This document shows positions 1-9,405 of a DNA stretch of 21,408 nt, one piece after another. The stretch comes from Haplomitrium mnioides (taxonomy: Eukaryota; Marchantiophyta; Haplomitriopsida; Calobryales). The position numbers and the translations under genes were made by a program. Every line of letters starts with the position of its first letter. Within the stretch, counting starts at the first letter, position 1. The stretch spans positions 26,706 to 48,113 of the forward strand of contig JBNGIS010020323.1 in assembly GCA_049999725.1 (NCBI GenBank). The letters are read 5' to 3'. The notes under the pieces are model-generated. The model was not told where the DNA came from, did not search any database, and saw only the letters and a list, made by a program, of their open reading frames with translations.

Positions 1-39
<39 letters not shown>
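1..39. repeat. (AG)n microsatellite at the window edge
   Basis: An uninterrupted AG dinucleotide run of about 19 units starts at base 1, so the true length is unknown. It is a simple sequence repeat. No coding signal is associated with it. Confidence 0.97.
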
Positions 40-42
<3 letters not shown>

Positions 43-387
43 GGGATTTTCTACTAATACCACCCTTGTTGCATTTGTTGTGAAATTGAGCGACCCTATG
101 TGTTGGGACAAGCCATGGATTTGAATTGTCTTACTTGGAGTATGAGCTTGGAATTAGCTAAACAATGCATGATGGCATCCTCTAGGATGACCAACTTGCC
201 AATACTCAATATGCAACCTTCTCAAACAGTCAAGGCTATTGCTGGAGGCAAAGTGTTAGGAACTAGGGAGGCTATGTCATGGTTGGTCCACAAATCTGAA
301 ATTGTTGTAAGTCAATTTTCCGAAGATCAAATTTCAACCCAAGTGAATGGCATTTCAGTAGATCATGACATAACACAACTTTCATAA
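40..387. other. unassigned stretch with one short open frame
   Basis: This stretch between the microsatellite and the satellite array is less AT-rich than the array. It holds one + frame open from about 58 to 387 (95 codons from a GTG at 100). The predicted peptide has no motif I recognise and no good start context. It could be a fragment of an exon or of a transposon, or a chance frame. I do not call it a gene. Confidence 0.3.
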
Positions 388-2404
388 GCTACTGCACTAA
401 AGACATTAAACATCACACTACTCACTGCACTAAGACAATCTCATGTTTGTAGTTTATAAACTAAACAAATGACAATAATTTCCCATCTTATTTGGTTGGC
501 CAAACCCTAAAAAAATAATACTATTACACTAAAGAAATTACACATCTCATGTTAGATATTTTATATGGTACTAAAGGCTATACAAAGACAATCTTATGTT
601 TGTAGTAAATTAAACACATTAAATTAATCCTCCATCTTATCTAGTTAGTGAAGCCCTAAGAACAAAATATTATTTTCATGTATTACTACACTAAAAACAT
701 TGCAGATCTCATGTTAGACATTTCATATCTTCCTAATCACTAGACTAGAATAATCTCATGTTTCTAGTAAACTAAATACATGACATTAATCCCCCATCTC
801 ATTTAGTTAGTCGTACCACAAAGAAATATCTTTTATTTTATACACTTCTACACTAAAGACATTACACATCTCATGTTAGACATTTCACATTACACTATTT
901 ACTATGCTAAAAAAATCTTATATTTGTAGGAATAAACGATATTCATAATTGATACTACACATTAATTATTGAACTAAGACAATTTCATGCTTGTAGTAGA
1001 CTAAACACATGACATTTAATCCCCTATCTCATTTAGTTAACTGTACTCCAAAGATAAAACACTACTTTCATGTACTATTACATCAAAGACATTACACATC
1101 TCATGTTAAACATTTTGCACCACACTAATCATTATACTAAAACAATCTTATACTAGTAAACTAAACATGTTGCATCAATCTCTTGTCTCATTTAGTAGTG
1201 GCTACTTTAAGACATCACACTACTTTTATGCACTTTTAAACTAAAGACATTGCATATCTTTTGCAAGAAATTTCACATCACACTAATCACTATACTAGAA
1301 AATCTTATGTTTGTAGTAAACCATAGCCATCATCAATACTACATGCTAATTACTTTAATAAACAATCCTATATTTTTAATCAACTAAACACATGGCATTA
1401 GTCCCCCATCTATTTTAGTTAGTTGCATCCTAAAGACATAATACTACTTCTACACTAAAGACATTTCACATCATACTAATAACTATACTAAAATAGTTGT
1501 ATGTTTGCATTAATAAACCATAGCCATCACTAATACTATACACTAATCACTATAGTAATACAATCTCATGTTTTTAGTGAACTAAATATGTGACATTAAT
1601 CCTCCATCTCATTTAGTTAGTAGTACCCTAAGGCAAAACATGACTTTCATGTACTACTAAACTAAAGACATTACATATCTCATATGAGACCTTTCATACT
1701 AATTACTGTAGTAAGACAATTTCATGTTTGTAGTAAACTAAACACATGATATTAAAACCCCATCTCATTTACCTAGTGGTACTTTAATACATAATACTAT
1801 CTTCATGCACTACTAGAATAGAGATATTTCACATCTCATGTTAGACATTTCACATCCCAACAAACACTATGCTAAAACAAATTTATGTTTGTAGTAAAAA
1901 ACCATAGTCATCATTAATGCTACACACTAGTCACTATAGTAAGACATTCTCATGTTTGTAGTAAACTAAACACATGAGATTAATTCTCCATATCATTCAC
2001 TTTGTAGCACCTTAAATAAATAACACTACTTTTATGTGCTAATATACTAAAGACACTACAAATTTCACTAATCAATAATCTCATGTTTGTAGCAAAATAA
2101 ACACATGATGTTAATCCTCCATCTTATTTAGTTAGTGGAACCCTAAAGACATAGCACTACTTTCATGCACCACTACACTAAAGACACTACACATCTCATG
2201 CTAGATATTTCATATCTAACTAATTGCTATACTAGTGTAATTTTATGTTTGTAGTCAAGTAAATACATCACATTAATCCCCCATCTCATCAAGTTGGTGG
2301 TAACTTAAAGATGTAACACTAATTTCATGCACTATTATACTAAAGACATTACACATCTTATATTTAATTTAGACATTTTGCATTACACTAATCACTGTAC
2401 TAAA
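388..2404. repeat. AT-rich degenerate satellite array, two unit lengths
   Basis: About ten diverged tandem units share the landmarks CACTAAAGACATTACACATC, TCATGTTAGACATTTCA, AATCTCATGTTTGTAGTAAA and CCCCCATCTCATTTAGTTAG. The TCATGTTAGA landmark (or its remnant) recurs near 541, 703, 865, 1095, 1250, 1455, 1672, 1830, 2050, 2190 and 2350. Spacings therefore fall into about 155-162 bp and about 205-230 bp. The long units carry an extra 60-75 bp block (AAACCATAGCCATCA followed by a second TCATGTTTGTAG) near 925, 1315, 1505 and 1885. The block looks like a partial duplication of the basic unit. No long ORF is present. The array is cut at 2404 by the LTR of the next element. Divergence between units points to an old, no longer homogenised satellite. 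Confidence 0.85.
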
Positions 2405-3346
2405 TGTTGGAAATTGGCAGCTCACAGTTTTGCTGCAAGTGGATCAAAGGAATCGTCTAATCCTGCTCAAGAATTCCTGCAACATACTTTCTTTGTGAAA
2501 TGTGTCTATGTAAGTGTTTTGTTTTGCTAGTTCAAGATTCTAGCTAGTTTAGAGGCACTCTAGGATATGGTGACATGGAAAATTCAGGGTGTGCCATGTG
2601 GAGGCATCTAGTGGTGACATGTGTCAGCACCAAGAAGGTCCTTTGAGACAATTAATTTATACTGTCCCTTGCATGAGAAAGAAGTTGGCGCATGCACGTA
2701 TGCATGCACATTTATGAAGAATTGGTCGTTGCAAGTAGGGGACTCACATATTCTCCACACAATCCTGATGCGTGAAGCTCTTCTTCACCTAATACAGAAC
2801 TTGGTCATTTATTCTTTAGTGCCCATAGATTTTTGCTGGGCGCCCATAGAAATCCAGCCAATTGCTTGCATTGTAAGGAGTATATAAATCAACATGAGGT
2901 ATGCTCATCGTATCCTCATTTGCAAATACATTCATTTGTATCTTGTTTTTAGGCATTTTAAGGAGAATTGCATCTAAAGGGAGAAGGTCATTTTTCTCAT
3001 CAAAAGTAGAATCATGACTCAAGAGCAAGCCATTTGGCTGCAAGCAAAGGAGCTCACAAAGTGCTTGTCATTTTTCTTGCTTAAGAGGTCACATCACGAA
3101 ACTCGTTGTTCACTCTTAGGAAGCACATTGCATGGCTGATTTTCACCCTCTCGAGGAAACTCGCGAGCTTAGGATTTTGGCCAGAGGAAGGATGTTGGGC
3201 TCTTGTCCTCACAAATATGCAGCCGCAAGTATATTTTATGGACATCAAAGGAACTGACGTTTTTTTGGTTTTTCCTCCTACGATTCTCAACTATTGTGGA
3301 TTATTGTTGTTGTATTATCATCAATCTGGTTTTGATAATTCCAGTA
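2405..3346 (+). repeat. 5' LTR of copia element 1
   Basis: This 942-bp repeat begins TGTTGG and ends at ...CCAGTA, immediately before the primer binding site. It aligns with 4378-5119 with clear divergence and several indels, so the insertion is old. The alternating purine-pyrimidine block near 2688-2710 contains CATGCA motifs and is kept in the other LTR. Short ORFs seen here recur in the second LTR and are LTR shadows, not genes. The ending TA rather than the canonical CA is odd, but it recurs in element 2. Confidence 0.85.
2881..2889 (+). promoter_or_regulatory. TATA box of the 5' LTR
   Basis: TATATAAAT lies about 475 bp into the LTR, in the right orientation to start transcription toward gag about 30 bp downstream. 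The equivalent site in the 3' LTR reads TAGATAAAT (about 4823-4831), a damaged version. Assignment rests on motif and position only. Confidence 0.5.
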
Positions 3347-3357
3347 GGTTATGGGCC
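3347..3357 (+). other. primer binding site, half-tRNA-iMet type
   Basis: GGTTATGGGCC directly follows the LTR end. It is complementary to GGCCCAUAACC, the anticodon-loop region of eukaryotic initiator tRNA-Met. Drosophila copia uses the same sequence, priming from a cleaved 5' half of that tRNA. The usual plant copia site (TGGTATCAGAGC, matching the tRNA 3' end) is absent here. Confidence 0.7.
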
Positions 3358-3397
3358 TACTAACGATAGGGGATGCAAGTCTTAGTAGCTCAAGCAT

Positions 3398-4090
3398 GTA
3401 TTCTATAGAAAGTTTGAAGGAACTGACTTTCTTGACTGAAAAGCCAAGATGCAACTAATCCTTGAGCTGAAAGGATTATAGAGGTATGGGAATGGTGAGT
3501 TCTCTAAGCCTAGTGGCAGGATTACCACTAAGGAAAAAATTGCAATGTGGATTCAGGTAGATAGGCATGCTCAGAGTCTAATCTGCTTGAGCTTGGGTTA
3601 GAAGCAATTAACCTAAGTGAGGACCCTCACTACTTCATGTGATGTTTGGAATAGCCTTAGGAAGGCTTATGAGAAAGGGGGAGTATTTGATGCCACTTAC
3701 TTATGGAGAAAATTGTTGTCTCTAGGATTTGGAGAGGAGAATGGCATAGGAGATCATATTGCCAAGGTGAAAAATCTAGTTGAGCAATTGCTATCAATAA
3801 ACCAAGGTTTGAAAGAGGAAACATTTGTGCAAATCTTACTTGCTAGTTTACTTGAGTCTTCTGATGTGTTGTTGCACTCGTTGGAGAGCAACCACCATGA
3901 CTTTGGATGAAGCAAGTACTAGGCTCTTGGCTAAAGAAACCAGGAGGAAAGAGCATCTAGGTGGACCTGAATAGAGTTCTACCTTGTTCACAAGAGGCAA
4001 AAAGGCCAAGAAGTTCCAAGGTGGGAAGTCCCAAAAGAGGGGTAGCTCATCAATTGGAAATTGTTTTCATTGTGACAAGTCCCCCATACA
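3398..4090 (+). pseudogene. gag: degraded copia gag (capsid plus half a zinc knuckle)
   Basis: The frame starting near 3398 reads as the N-terminal part of a plant copia Gag: a KFEGTDF block (3410-3430) followed by capsid-like helices. The longest open piece is 3617-3910, with ...DVWNSLRKAYEK... and ...LVEQLLSINQGL.... Gag would package element RNA into cytoplasmic particles. In-frame stops occur near 3434, 3479, 3598 and 3613. Near 3897 the reading moves to another frame, which then carries TLDEASTRLL, a basic stretch and the start of a CCHC knuckle (CFHCDK at 4062-4079). The second half of the knuckle is lost. The open 97-codon piece is therefore a relic, not a separate gene. No pol follows. 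Confidence 0.8.
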
Positions 4091-4368
4091 ATTGGGGAGG
4101 AGAGTATATGTCCAAAGAGTTGAAAGATTTCTAGCAGAGTATGGATCAATCTAAGAAAGCATAGGATCAAGCACAACTCATAGCATGGGATTCTCCATCA
4201 CAAAATGGTGTGGTTGGAGGGAGGTATAGAATGATCATGGAGAGTGAAAGGAGCATTTTTTTGTGCAAGGTACATCCAAAAGATATTCTGGGCTAAGGCT
4301 GTGAACAAAACTATCTCACTCAGAAATTGGTGCACCCTTAAGGGTGCTTGGTGTGGAAATGGTTTGCT

Positions 4369-4377
4369 GAGTGGGAG
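4369..4377 (+). other. polypurine tract of element 1
   Basis: GAGTGGGAG lies immediately before the TGTTGG start of the 3' LTR, where plus-strand DNA synthesis is primed in LTR retrotransposons. It resembles the GTGGAAG tract of element 2 in position and composition. Confidence 0.65.
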
Positions 4378-5119
4378 TGTTGGAAATTGGCAGCTCACAA
4401 TTTTACTATTGGTGAATAAGAGGAATTGCCTTATCCTGTTCAGAAATTCCTACAACATACGTCTTCTTGTAAGTGTTTTGTTTTGCTAGTTTAGAGGCAC
4501 TTTAGGAAATGGTGATGTGGAAAATTCATGGTGTGCTACATGGAGGCATCTGGTGGCGACATGTGTCAACACCAAGAAGGTCCTTAGGGACAACTAGTTT
4601 ATCTTGTCCCTTGCATGAGAAAGAAGCGGACGCATGCATGTATGCATGCGCTCATATAGAGAATCAATCACTGCAAGTAAGGGACTCGCATATTCTCCAC
4701 ATAGTCTTGATGCGTGAAGATCTTCTTCACTTAATGCAAGACTTGGTCATTTATTCTTTAGCGCCCATAGATTTTGATTGGGCACCCATAGAAATTGAGC
4801 CCATTGCTAGTATTGTAAGGAGTAGATAAATCAACAAGAGGCATGCTCATTGTATCCTCAGTTGTAAATATATTCACTTGTATCTCATTTTTAAGCATTC
4901 TAAGGAGAATCACGTCTAAAGAGTGGAGGTTATTTTTCTCATCAAAAGTAGAATTGCGACTCAAGAGCAAGTTGTTTCTTGCAAGCAAAGAAGCTCATGT
5001 TTTTCTTGCTTAAAAGGTCACATCGCGAAGCTCATTGTTCACCTTTGCACATCGTGTGGCTGATTTTTGCCCTCAAGAGAAAACTTGCGAGCTTAGGATT
5101 TTGGCTAAAGGAAAGATGT
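4378..5119 (+). repeat. 3' LTR of copia element 1, truncated
   Basis: This matches 2405-3195 in order, including TGTTGGAAATTGGCAGCTCA, the CATGCATGTATGCATGCG block (about 4633-4650), the CATAGA...GGCACCCATAGAAAT segment and GAGCTTAGGATTTTGGC. Similarity ends after GATGT at 5119. The sequence beyond does not match the rest of the 5' LTR or the upstream satellite, so a deletion or rearrangement removed both the LTR end and the right half of the insertion target. Confidence 0.85.
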
Positions 5120-6028
5120 AAATAGCTGCTACTTTGAACCAAGAACAGCTACATGGTTCATGTTTCATTCTTCGTTCTCATAAACCAATTTTGTAATTTA
5201 CGCTTTAAAAATCATGATTTTCACACTAGCAATAATCATTTGTAAGAAAAAAAAATGTAATTATACATATCAAAATAGCTCACTTTGAGTGCACATTGTA
5301 TTGAAAATAATTTTCTTATGAGTATTTTAACAATATTACATCTATAATTTCATCTTTCAAAAGCATAAGCATCAACAAACAAAAAATATAGAAAAATATA
5401 TACGATATTTGTTGTTAGATATTTTCAAAACAAACAATGATATCTATAACTTGAAAATTTGATTAAAAAATTCAAAATTTATACAAATTATTTTTGAAAA
5501 AGAACCCTAAAGTGTTGGCATAAGAGGATTGTTGAAGCAAATATGTGAAAAGATTGCGGAAGCTTATGCGTATGTGAACAAGTAAGGCCCAAGTGTAGAC
5601 ACGTTGTGTTTGAAAGATACTTGTGCGCAGGGACAACTACAGCTAACTCAAGCTTGAATAAATGAAGCCCATGCCAGCATGGACAACTGAAGCGATCCAT
5701 GACTGATAAGTAATTGGAATCCTTGTCTCTCACAACTCCATCAGCTGGGAGGGATGCAACATCATTCATCTGCCTTAATTTCTACTCTCTAGCTTTTTGG
5801 AAATGAAGCAAAAAAGCAGGAGGGTACAAAACTAGTGTTGGAGCATGGTCTTGATCTTTTGGGGTCTCTTTGACCCCCGATCTTTTTTGCCTTTTCGCAG
5901 TTGCGGTCAATTTTTTGCAAGCTGACTTTTGAATGTTTTGTCTCCCTGCACACAACAAAAACGGAAAAATAAGAGGAGACAAAAAAGAAATTTAGGACTA
6001 TAGAGAGAAAGACAATTTGAACAAAGAC
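5120..6028. other. no gene seen; AT-rich spacer with outlying dyad units
   Basis: 5150-5500 is very AT-rich with stops in all frames. From 5500 composition becomes mixed. The frames on the minus strand (up to about 93 codons) match no family I know. At about 5630-5710 there are isolated, diverged units of the 24-bp dyad repeat that forms the array further right (for example CCCATGCCAGCATGGAC at 5668-5684 and GCGCAGGGACAAC at 5626-5638). The array was once longer or has shed copies leftward. Confidence 0.5.
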
Positions 6029-6682
6029 CTTGGACTCCAAACTAAGATGGACATTGAATTCCATGCTCGCATGGACAAAGAAGTTCATGCGCGTATGGAC
6101 TTTGATGTCCAAGAGGGCTTGGACTTCAAAGTCCATGCTCATCCTTGCACGCATGGACTTCACAGTCCTTGCGCGCAAGGAATTGATAGTCAAAAAGCTT
6201 GCTTGGACTTAGCAATCCATGCACGCATAGACTTCATGGTCTATGCGCACACAGATCTAACAGTGAAGGCTCGCTTGGACTTCACAGCCCAAGCGCCGGG
6301 ACTTAATATTCCATGCGAGCATGGACTTCACAGTCTATGTGTGCATGGACATAACATTCCATGCGAGCATGTACTTCACAGTCTATGTGTGCATGGATAT
6401 AGCATTCCATGCAAGCCTGTACTTCAAAGGCAAGCCACACGTAGACGTTGAAGTCCACGAGTGCCTAGAACTTGAAGTCCATGTGCGCATGGAATTCCAA
6501 GCCAGAGGTGCTTGGACTTTTAAGTCCAAGCGAGAAAAGATTGTGGAGTCTATGCACGCATGGGCTGTAAAGTCATTGCGCGCAAGGACTGTGAAGTCAA
6601 TGTGCGCAAGGACAATAAAGTCTATGCGTGCAAAGACTGTGAAGTCTATGCGCATATGGACTTCACAGTCCTTGCACAAAGG
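6029..6682. repeat. 24-bp tandem array of interlocking dyads (about 27 units)
   Basis: The consensus unit is ATGGACTTCACAGTCC plus an eight-base ATGCGCGC-like part. Each unit holds two dyads: GGACTTCACAGTCC, and a second centred on GCGC with covarying arms, e.g. CCATGCGAGCATGG (about 6310-6323), CCTTGCGCGCAAGG (about 6167-6180) and CCAAGAGGGCTTGG (about 6109-6122). Because the unit is nearly its own reverse complement, several frames on both strands stay open and read MDFxVHAR- or IDFTVLAR-like octapeptides: + frames 6017-6451 and 6321-6725, - frames 6383-6679 and 5789-6193. These long open frames are a property of the repeat, so none is called as a gene. The units abut with no spacers. The right end lies about 50 bp from the end of the minus-strand pseudogene. 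Confidence 0.85.
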
Positions 6683-6730
6683 AACTCAAACTTGTTTTAT
6701 TATATACAAAGACAACTTAGCGTAAATTCA

Positions 6731-8060
6731 CTACAACTCCAAAGAAATGAATGTACAGTGAAAAAACAAACTTACCAAAAGCTTTTCGAAACTAGAATAG
6801 AATGCAGCCATCTTCGACTCCTCTGTGTGGAGAGGGTACTCCTCTTTTGCTTCCTCCCAACTGCTGTAGTAGACTTTAGAACAAAAACTTTTCACCATCA
6901 CTACCAAAACTATATGCCTCTCAACCTCCTGAGACATTTCATTCATTGAAAGCTCTTCGGCCTCCACGCATTTCAAAACTAAAACTTTCACTTTGCCTGG
7001 AAGACCCTAAATGGACCTCCAAGGTATCCACTTCTCATGTCCTTCATTCTGAGAGATCCATTGGCCTTTGGCTTCTAGCCCTTCATGGTATTTTTCTCCC
7101 ACATCAAAAATATGCTTTGTTGTAGCTCCCAGAGCTCACCACTTCAAAATGCAAGCTGGAACCAATTGTCTTGAGAAGTGATTGTCTTCTCAAAAGTGGA
7201 CTTGGGCTTGATCTCCAAGGTTTCTAGCACCAATTCTCTTTTCAATTTCTTGGATGACACCATCCCACTCTCCACAAAACATGTGATGCCAGTATTCGAC
7301 CTTTTGATATGAGGTTATTTCCAACTTGTACCTCTAGTCATAGTTGTCATTAGTTGCAAAAATATGAACTTATGTTGGTGTAAGGCCCACGTATACATAG
7401 CAGTTGCAAAGCAAAAGCGTCAGATTCTTTGCTCCGTATTTTGTAATCAAAAGCTGCCTTGCTGTAGCACTGTGATTGCTTCTTGCAATCTCGTAGCGAT
7501 ACTTGTCACGGTTCATAATGTTGAACTCTGACTTATCCTTCAACCTGCACTTTGGGTCAACAACAATGATAAAAAAGCTATGCGCATATTTGTTTGTGAG
7601 CATTCTTTGTGCCAAAAGCTCAACAAAATCTTCATTCATCCTTCTATCTAGAAAAGCCCTTAATTATCCATTCCAGATTTCGACAGATTCAAGTTCTCTA
7701 GCCTAATAGCAATTGTTTCTTCGCAGACTCTACATTGCTGGATTGCATACTCCTTTATTTTGTTTTTATCTTCCTCAGATATTGTCTGACAGTGCATCTG
7801 CTCTTGTTCTCGAAAGTTTGCAACCCCTTGTGCGATTGCCTTTTTTGCTCTTGAAGTTGGAGCCCTAACTGGCTCCGGTTCTATTTCTTGTCTGGAGCTA
7901 CTTGGTCCTTAAGACGACCTTGCTGGAGATTCAGAGGAAGCTGGCTCCTCCTCAATAACTGGTACTGGAACAAGCCTTTTCTTTTGGACCGGCTGCTTTT
8001 TCTTTTTGGGAGCCTCTATAGGCTCCACCTCTTTTATCTTTTTTTGTGCAGAAGGGCCTA
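6731..8060 (-). pseudogene. unrecognised broken coding region
   Basis: Reading leftward from about 8060, the frame encodes a hydrophilic leader with EPIEAPKKKKQPVQKKR, acidic EEEPASSESPARSS and EPEPVRAPTSRAKKA, then helical sequence with a CRVCEE pair. After a single-base shift near 7665 the frame carries RMNEDFVELLAQRMLTNKYA and a hydrophobic FFIIVVD segment. It stays in that frame to 6731, passing stops at 7370, 7334, 7190, 7136 and 7007; one earlier stop is at 7909. Interrupted sequence such as KVEYWHHMFCGEWDGVIQEI looks like genuine protein. I do not recognise the family. The basic/acidic leader suggests a nucleic-acid-binding host or transposon protein, but this is inference. Intron remnants cannot be excluded. 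Confidence 0.5.
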
Positions 8061-9405
8061 CAATGTGAATTCAAAATGTAGCCGTGCTTGGATGCGGCAC
8101 TAGCTGTTGTGTCAGCTCTGCCGCTGTGGTGCTATGCTGAAAACACAACCCCACGTCGCCGTAGGCGCCGAAATAAGGGTTTTCAGGATACTTGTTGTGG
8201 GAGGGACCGATAATTTGTCGATTTGAGCGTTTTAGAAGGGTGTTGGGTTGGATTTGGTTCAGGTCTGGGCACCCCTCCTTGGTTTCCTAATCACAGGCAA
8301 CTGATTTAGACCAAAACAGAGTTTTGAATTTGCCAAAAATTGAGCTTTTGCTCCACTTTATTCCATCTCAACACCTAGTGAAGGTGGCTGGACTTCGGCG
8401 TACAGGAACAATTCTGCCCCCTACTTGGGACCAGGTCCAGCTTTGTAATTATAGAGTTCCAGGTACTGAAACCTGTCCCTAGCCCCCACTCCTACTTGCT
8501 CCTATGCTGAAATTGAATTACCGAAAAAACAAAATTTGGAACTAGGCTAATAAACGACAACAGATTTTCTCCAGCAAAGTTCTGGATATTTTCACAAGCT
8601 CATCCTAAACATATCTACAAAATTCAGAATCTTTACAGGCTGAAAAGTCACACCCAAAGACAGCAAAACCGAAAGAAATCCTTGTGCAGTGTTACCAATT
8701 CCCGAAATCAGGAATTCTACATGATCGTGATGCCCCTTCTTCCGATTGGTGTTGCCCTTGGCTTGCTGGTGGCTGGAGGTCCTCCCTCAATCACTCTGGT
8801 CTTCCTTGCTGCCCCCACAAGCTGCTCCTTTGCTGAAAACAGTCGCTGGTCTTCAAATCCGTCGGCTCCTCCACCACTCACAATCTCCACATTCCGTCGG
8901 CTGCCCTCGATTGCTGGCTGCCCCCTCTTCCAATACCACCTCAATTTCCTCACACCAGTTCAGTCAAAAGAGTTTGACTTCTGCCTCACAGAAGGTGTAT
9001 GTTCTGCTCCCTCACCAGGGGGATGCTCCTCTCGAACACTTGTTACCCACTCTACCTTGCTACCAAAATTTGTCTCCTTACTCTTGCCCTAGAGCTTGCC
9101 TCACCAAGACTCTTCAGGCCCTACGAATTGTCACCATAAATAAACTCCTGGTCTGGATTTCCCCAGCAATTCCTTCACTCAGACGCTCTTGAGCTTACCC
9201 TCCCTGGCTCCAGAAGGGGGATCCTCCCTAATTGCCTTCTCAGGCGAAAATGTGAGCTGGTCTGAAAATCATACATGCAACCATTGAAGAAGTGAAAGCA
9301 TGTGCCAAAGAAAAATGATGAGAGTATCCTTCACCAACTAGAGTCCTCCACTCTTTTGTTGGAAGTCACCTCCTTGTCCAAAAATCCGTGCACAAACCCA
9401 CAATG
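8061..9405. other. no confident gene in this interval
   Basis: Composition is more GC-rich and varied than in the satellite. Overlapping frames on both strands between 8682 and 9192 (up to 148 codons +, 78 codons -) show no recognisable domain and overlap each other, so they are probably chance. The segment could be the upstream or untranslated part of the pseudogene to its left, or an old transposon remnant. 9300-9405 is the flank into which element 2 inserted or recombined. Confidence 0.4.

Larger units (their letters stand above)
2405..5119 (+). mobile_element. Ty1/copia-type LTR retrotransposon, gag-only and 3'-truncated
   Basis: Two directly repeated copies of a long sequence starting TGTTGGAAATTGGCAGCTCA (2405 and 4378) flank a 1,031-bp interior. 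The interior has a primer binding site just inside the left repeat, a broken copia gag, and a purine tract (GAGTGGGAG) just before the right repeat. No protease, integrase, RT or RNase H is present, so the element is either an internal-deletion derivative or a non-autonomous family. The stretch between the end of gag (about 4090) and the purine tract has no recognisable coding. The right LTR stops at about 5119, lacking the last ~151 bp present in the left copy (3196-3346). No target duplication can therefore be tested. The left junction lies inside a satellite unit. Confidence 0.85.

Noticed and set aside
500-515. Telomere-like CCCTAAA
   Set aside because: Single copies only, part of the satellite unit; no tandem telomere array.
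2621-4829. ORFs of 88 and 106 codons at 2621-2887 and 4509-4829
   Set aside because: They are the same sequence in the two LTRs of element 1; non-coding LTR sequence.
6017-6725. Real protein genes on either strand across the 24-bp array
   Set aside because: Open frames overlap in several frames and both strands because the unit is self-complementary. There is no unique domain or start context.
8682-9192. Overlapping ORFs of 136 and 148 codons (+) and 78 codons (-)
   Set aside because: They have no domain, overlap one another, and show Ser/Pro/Leu composition typical of chance frames in C-rich DNA.
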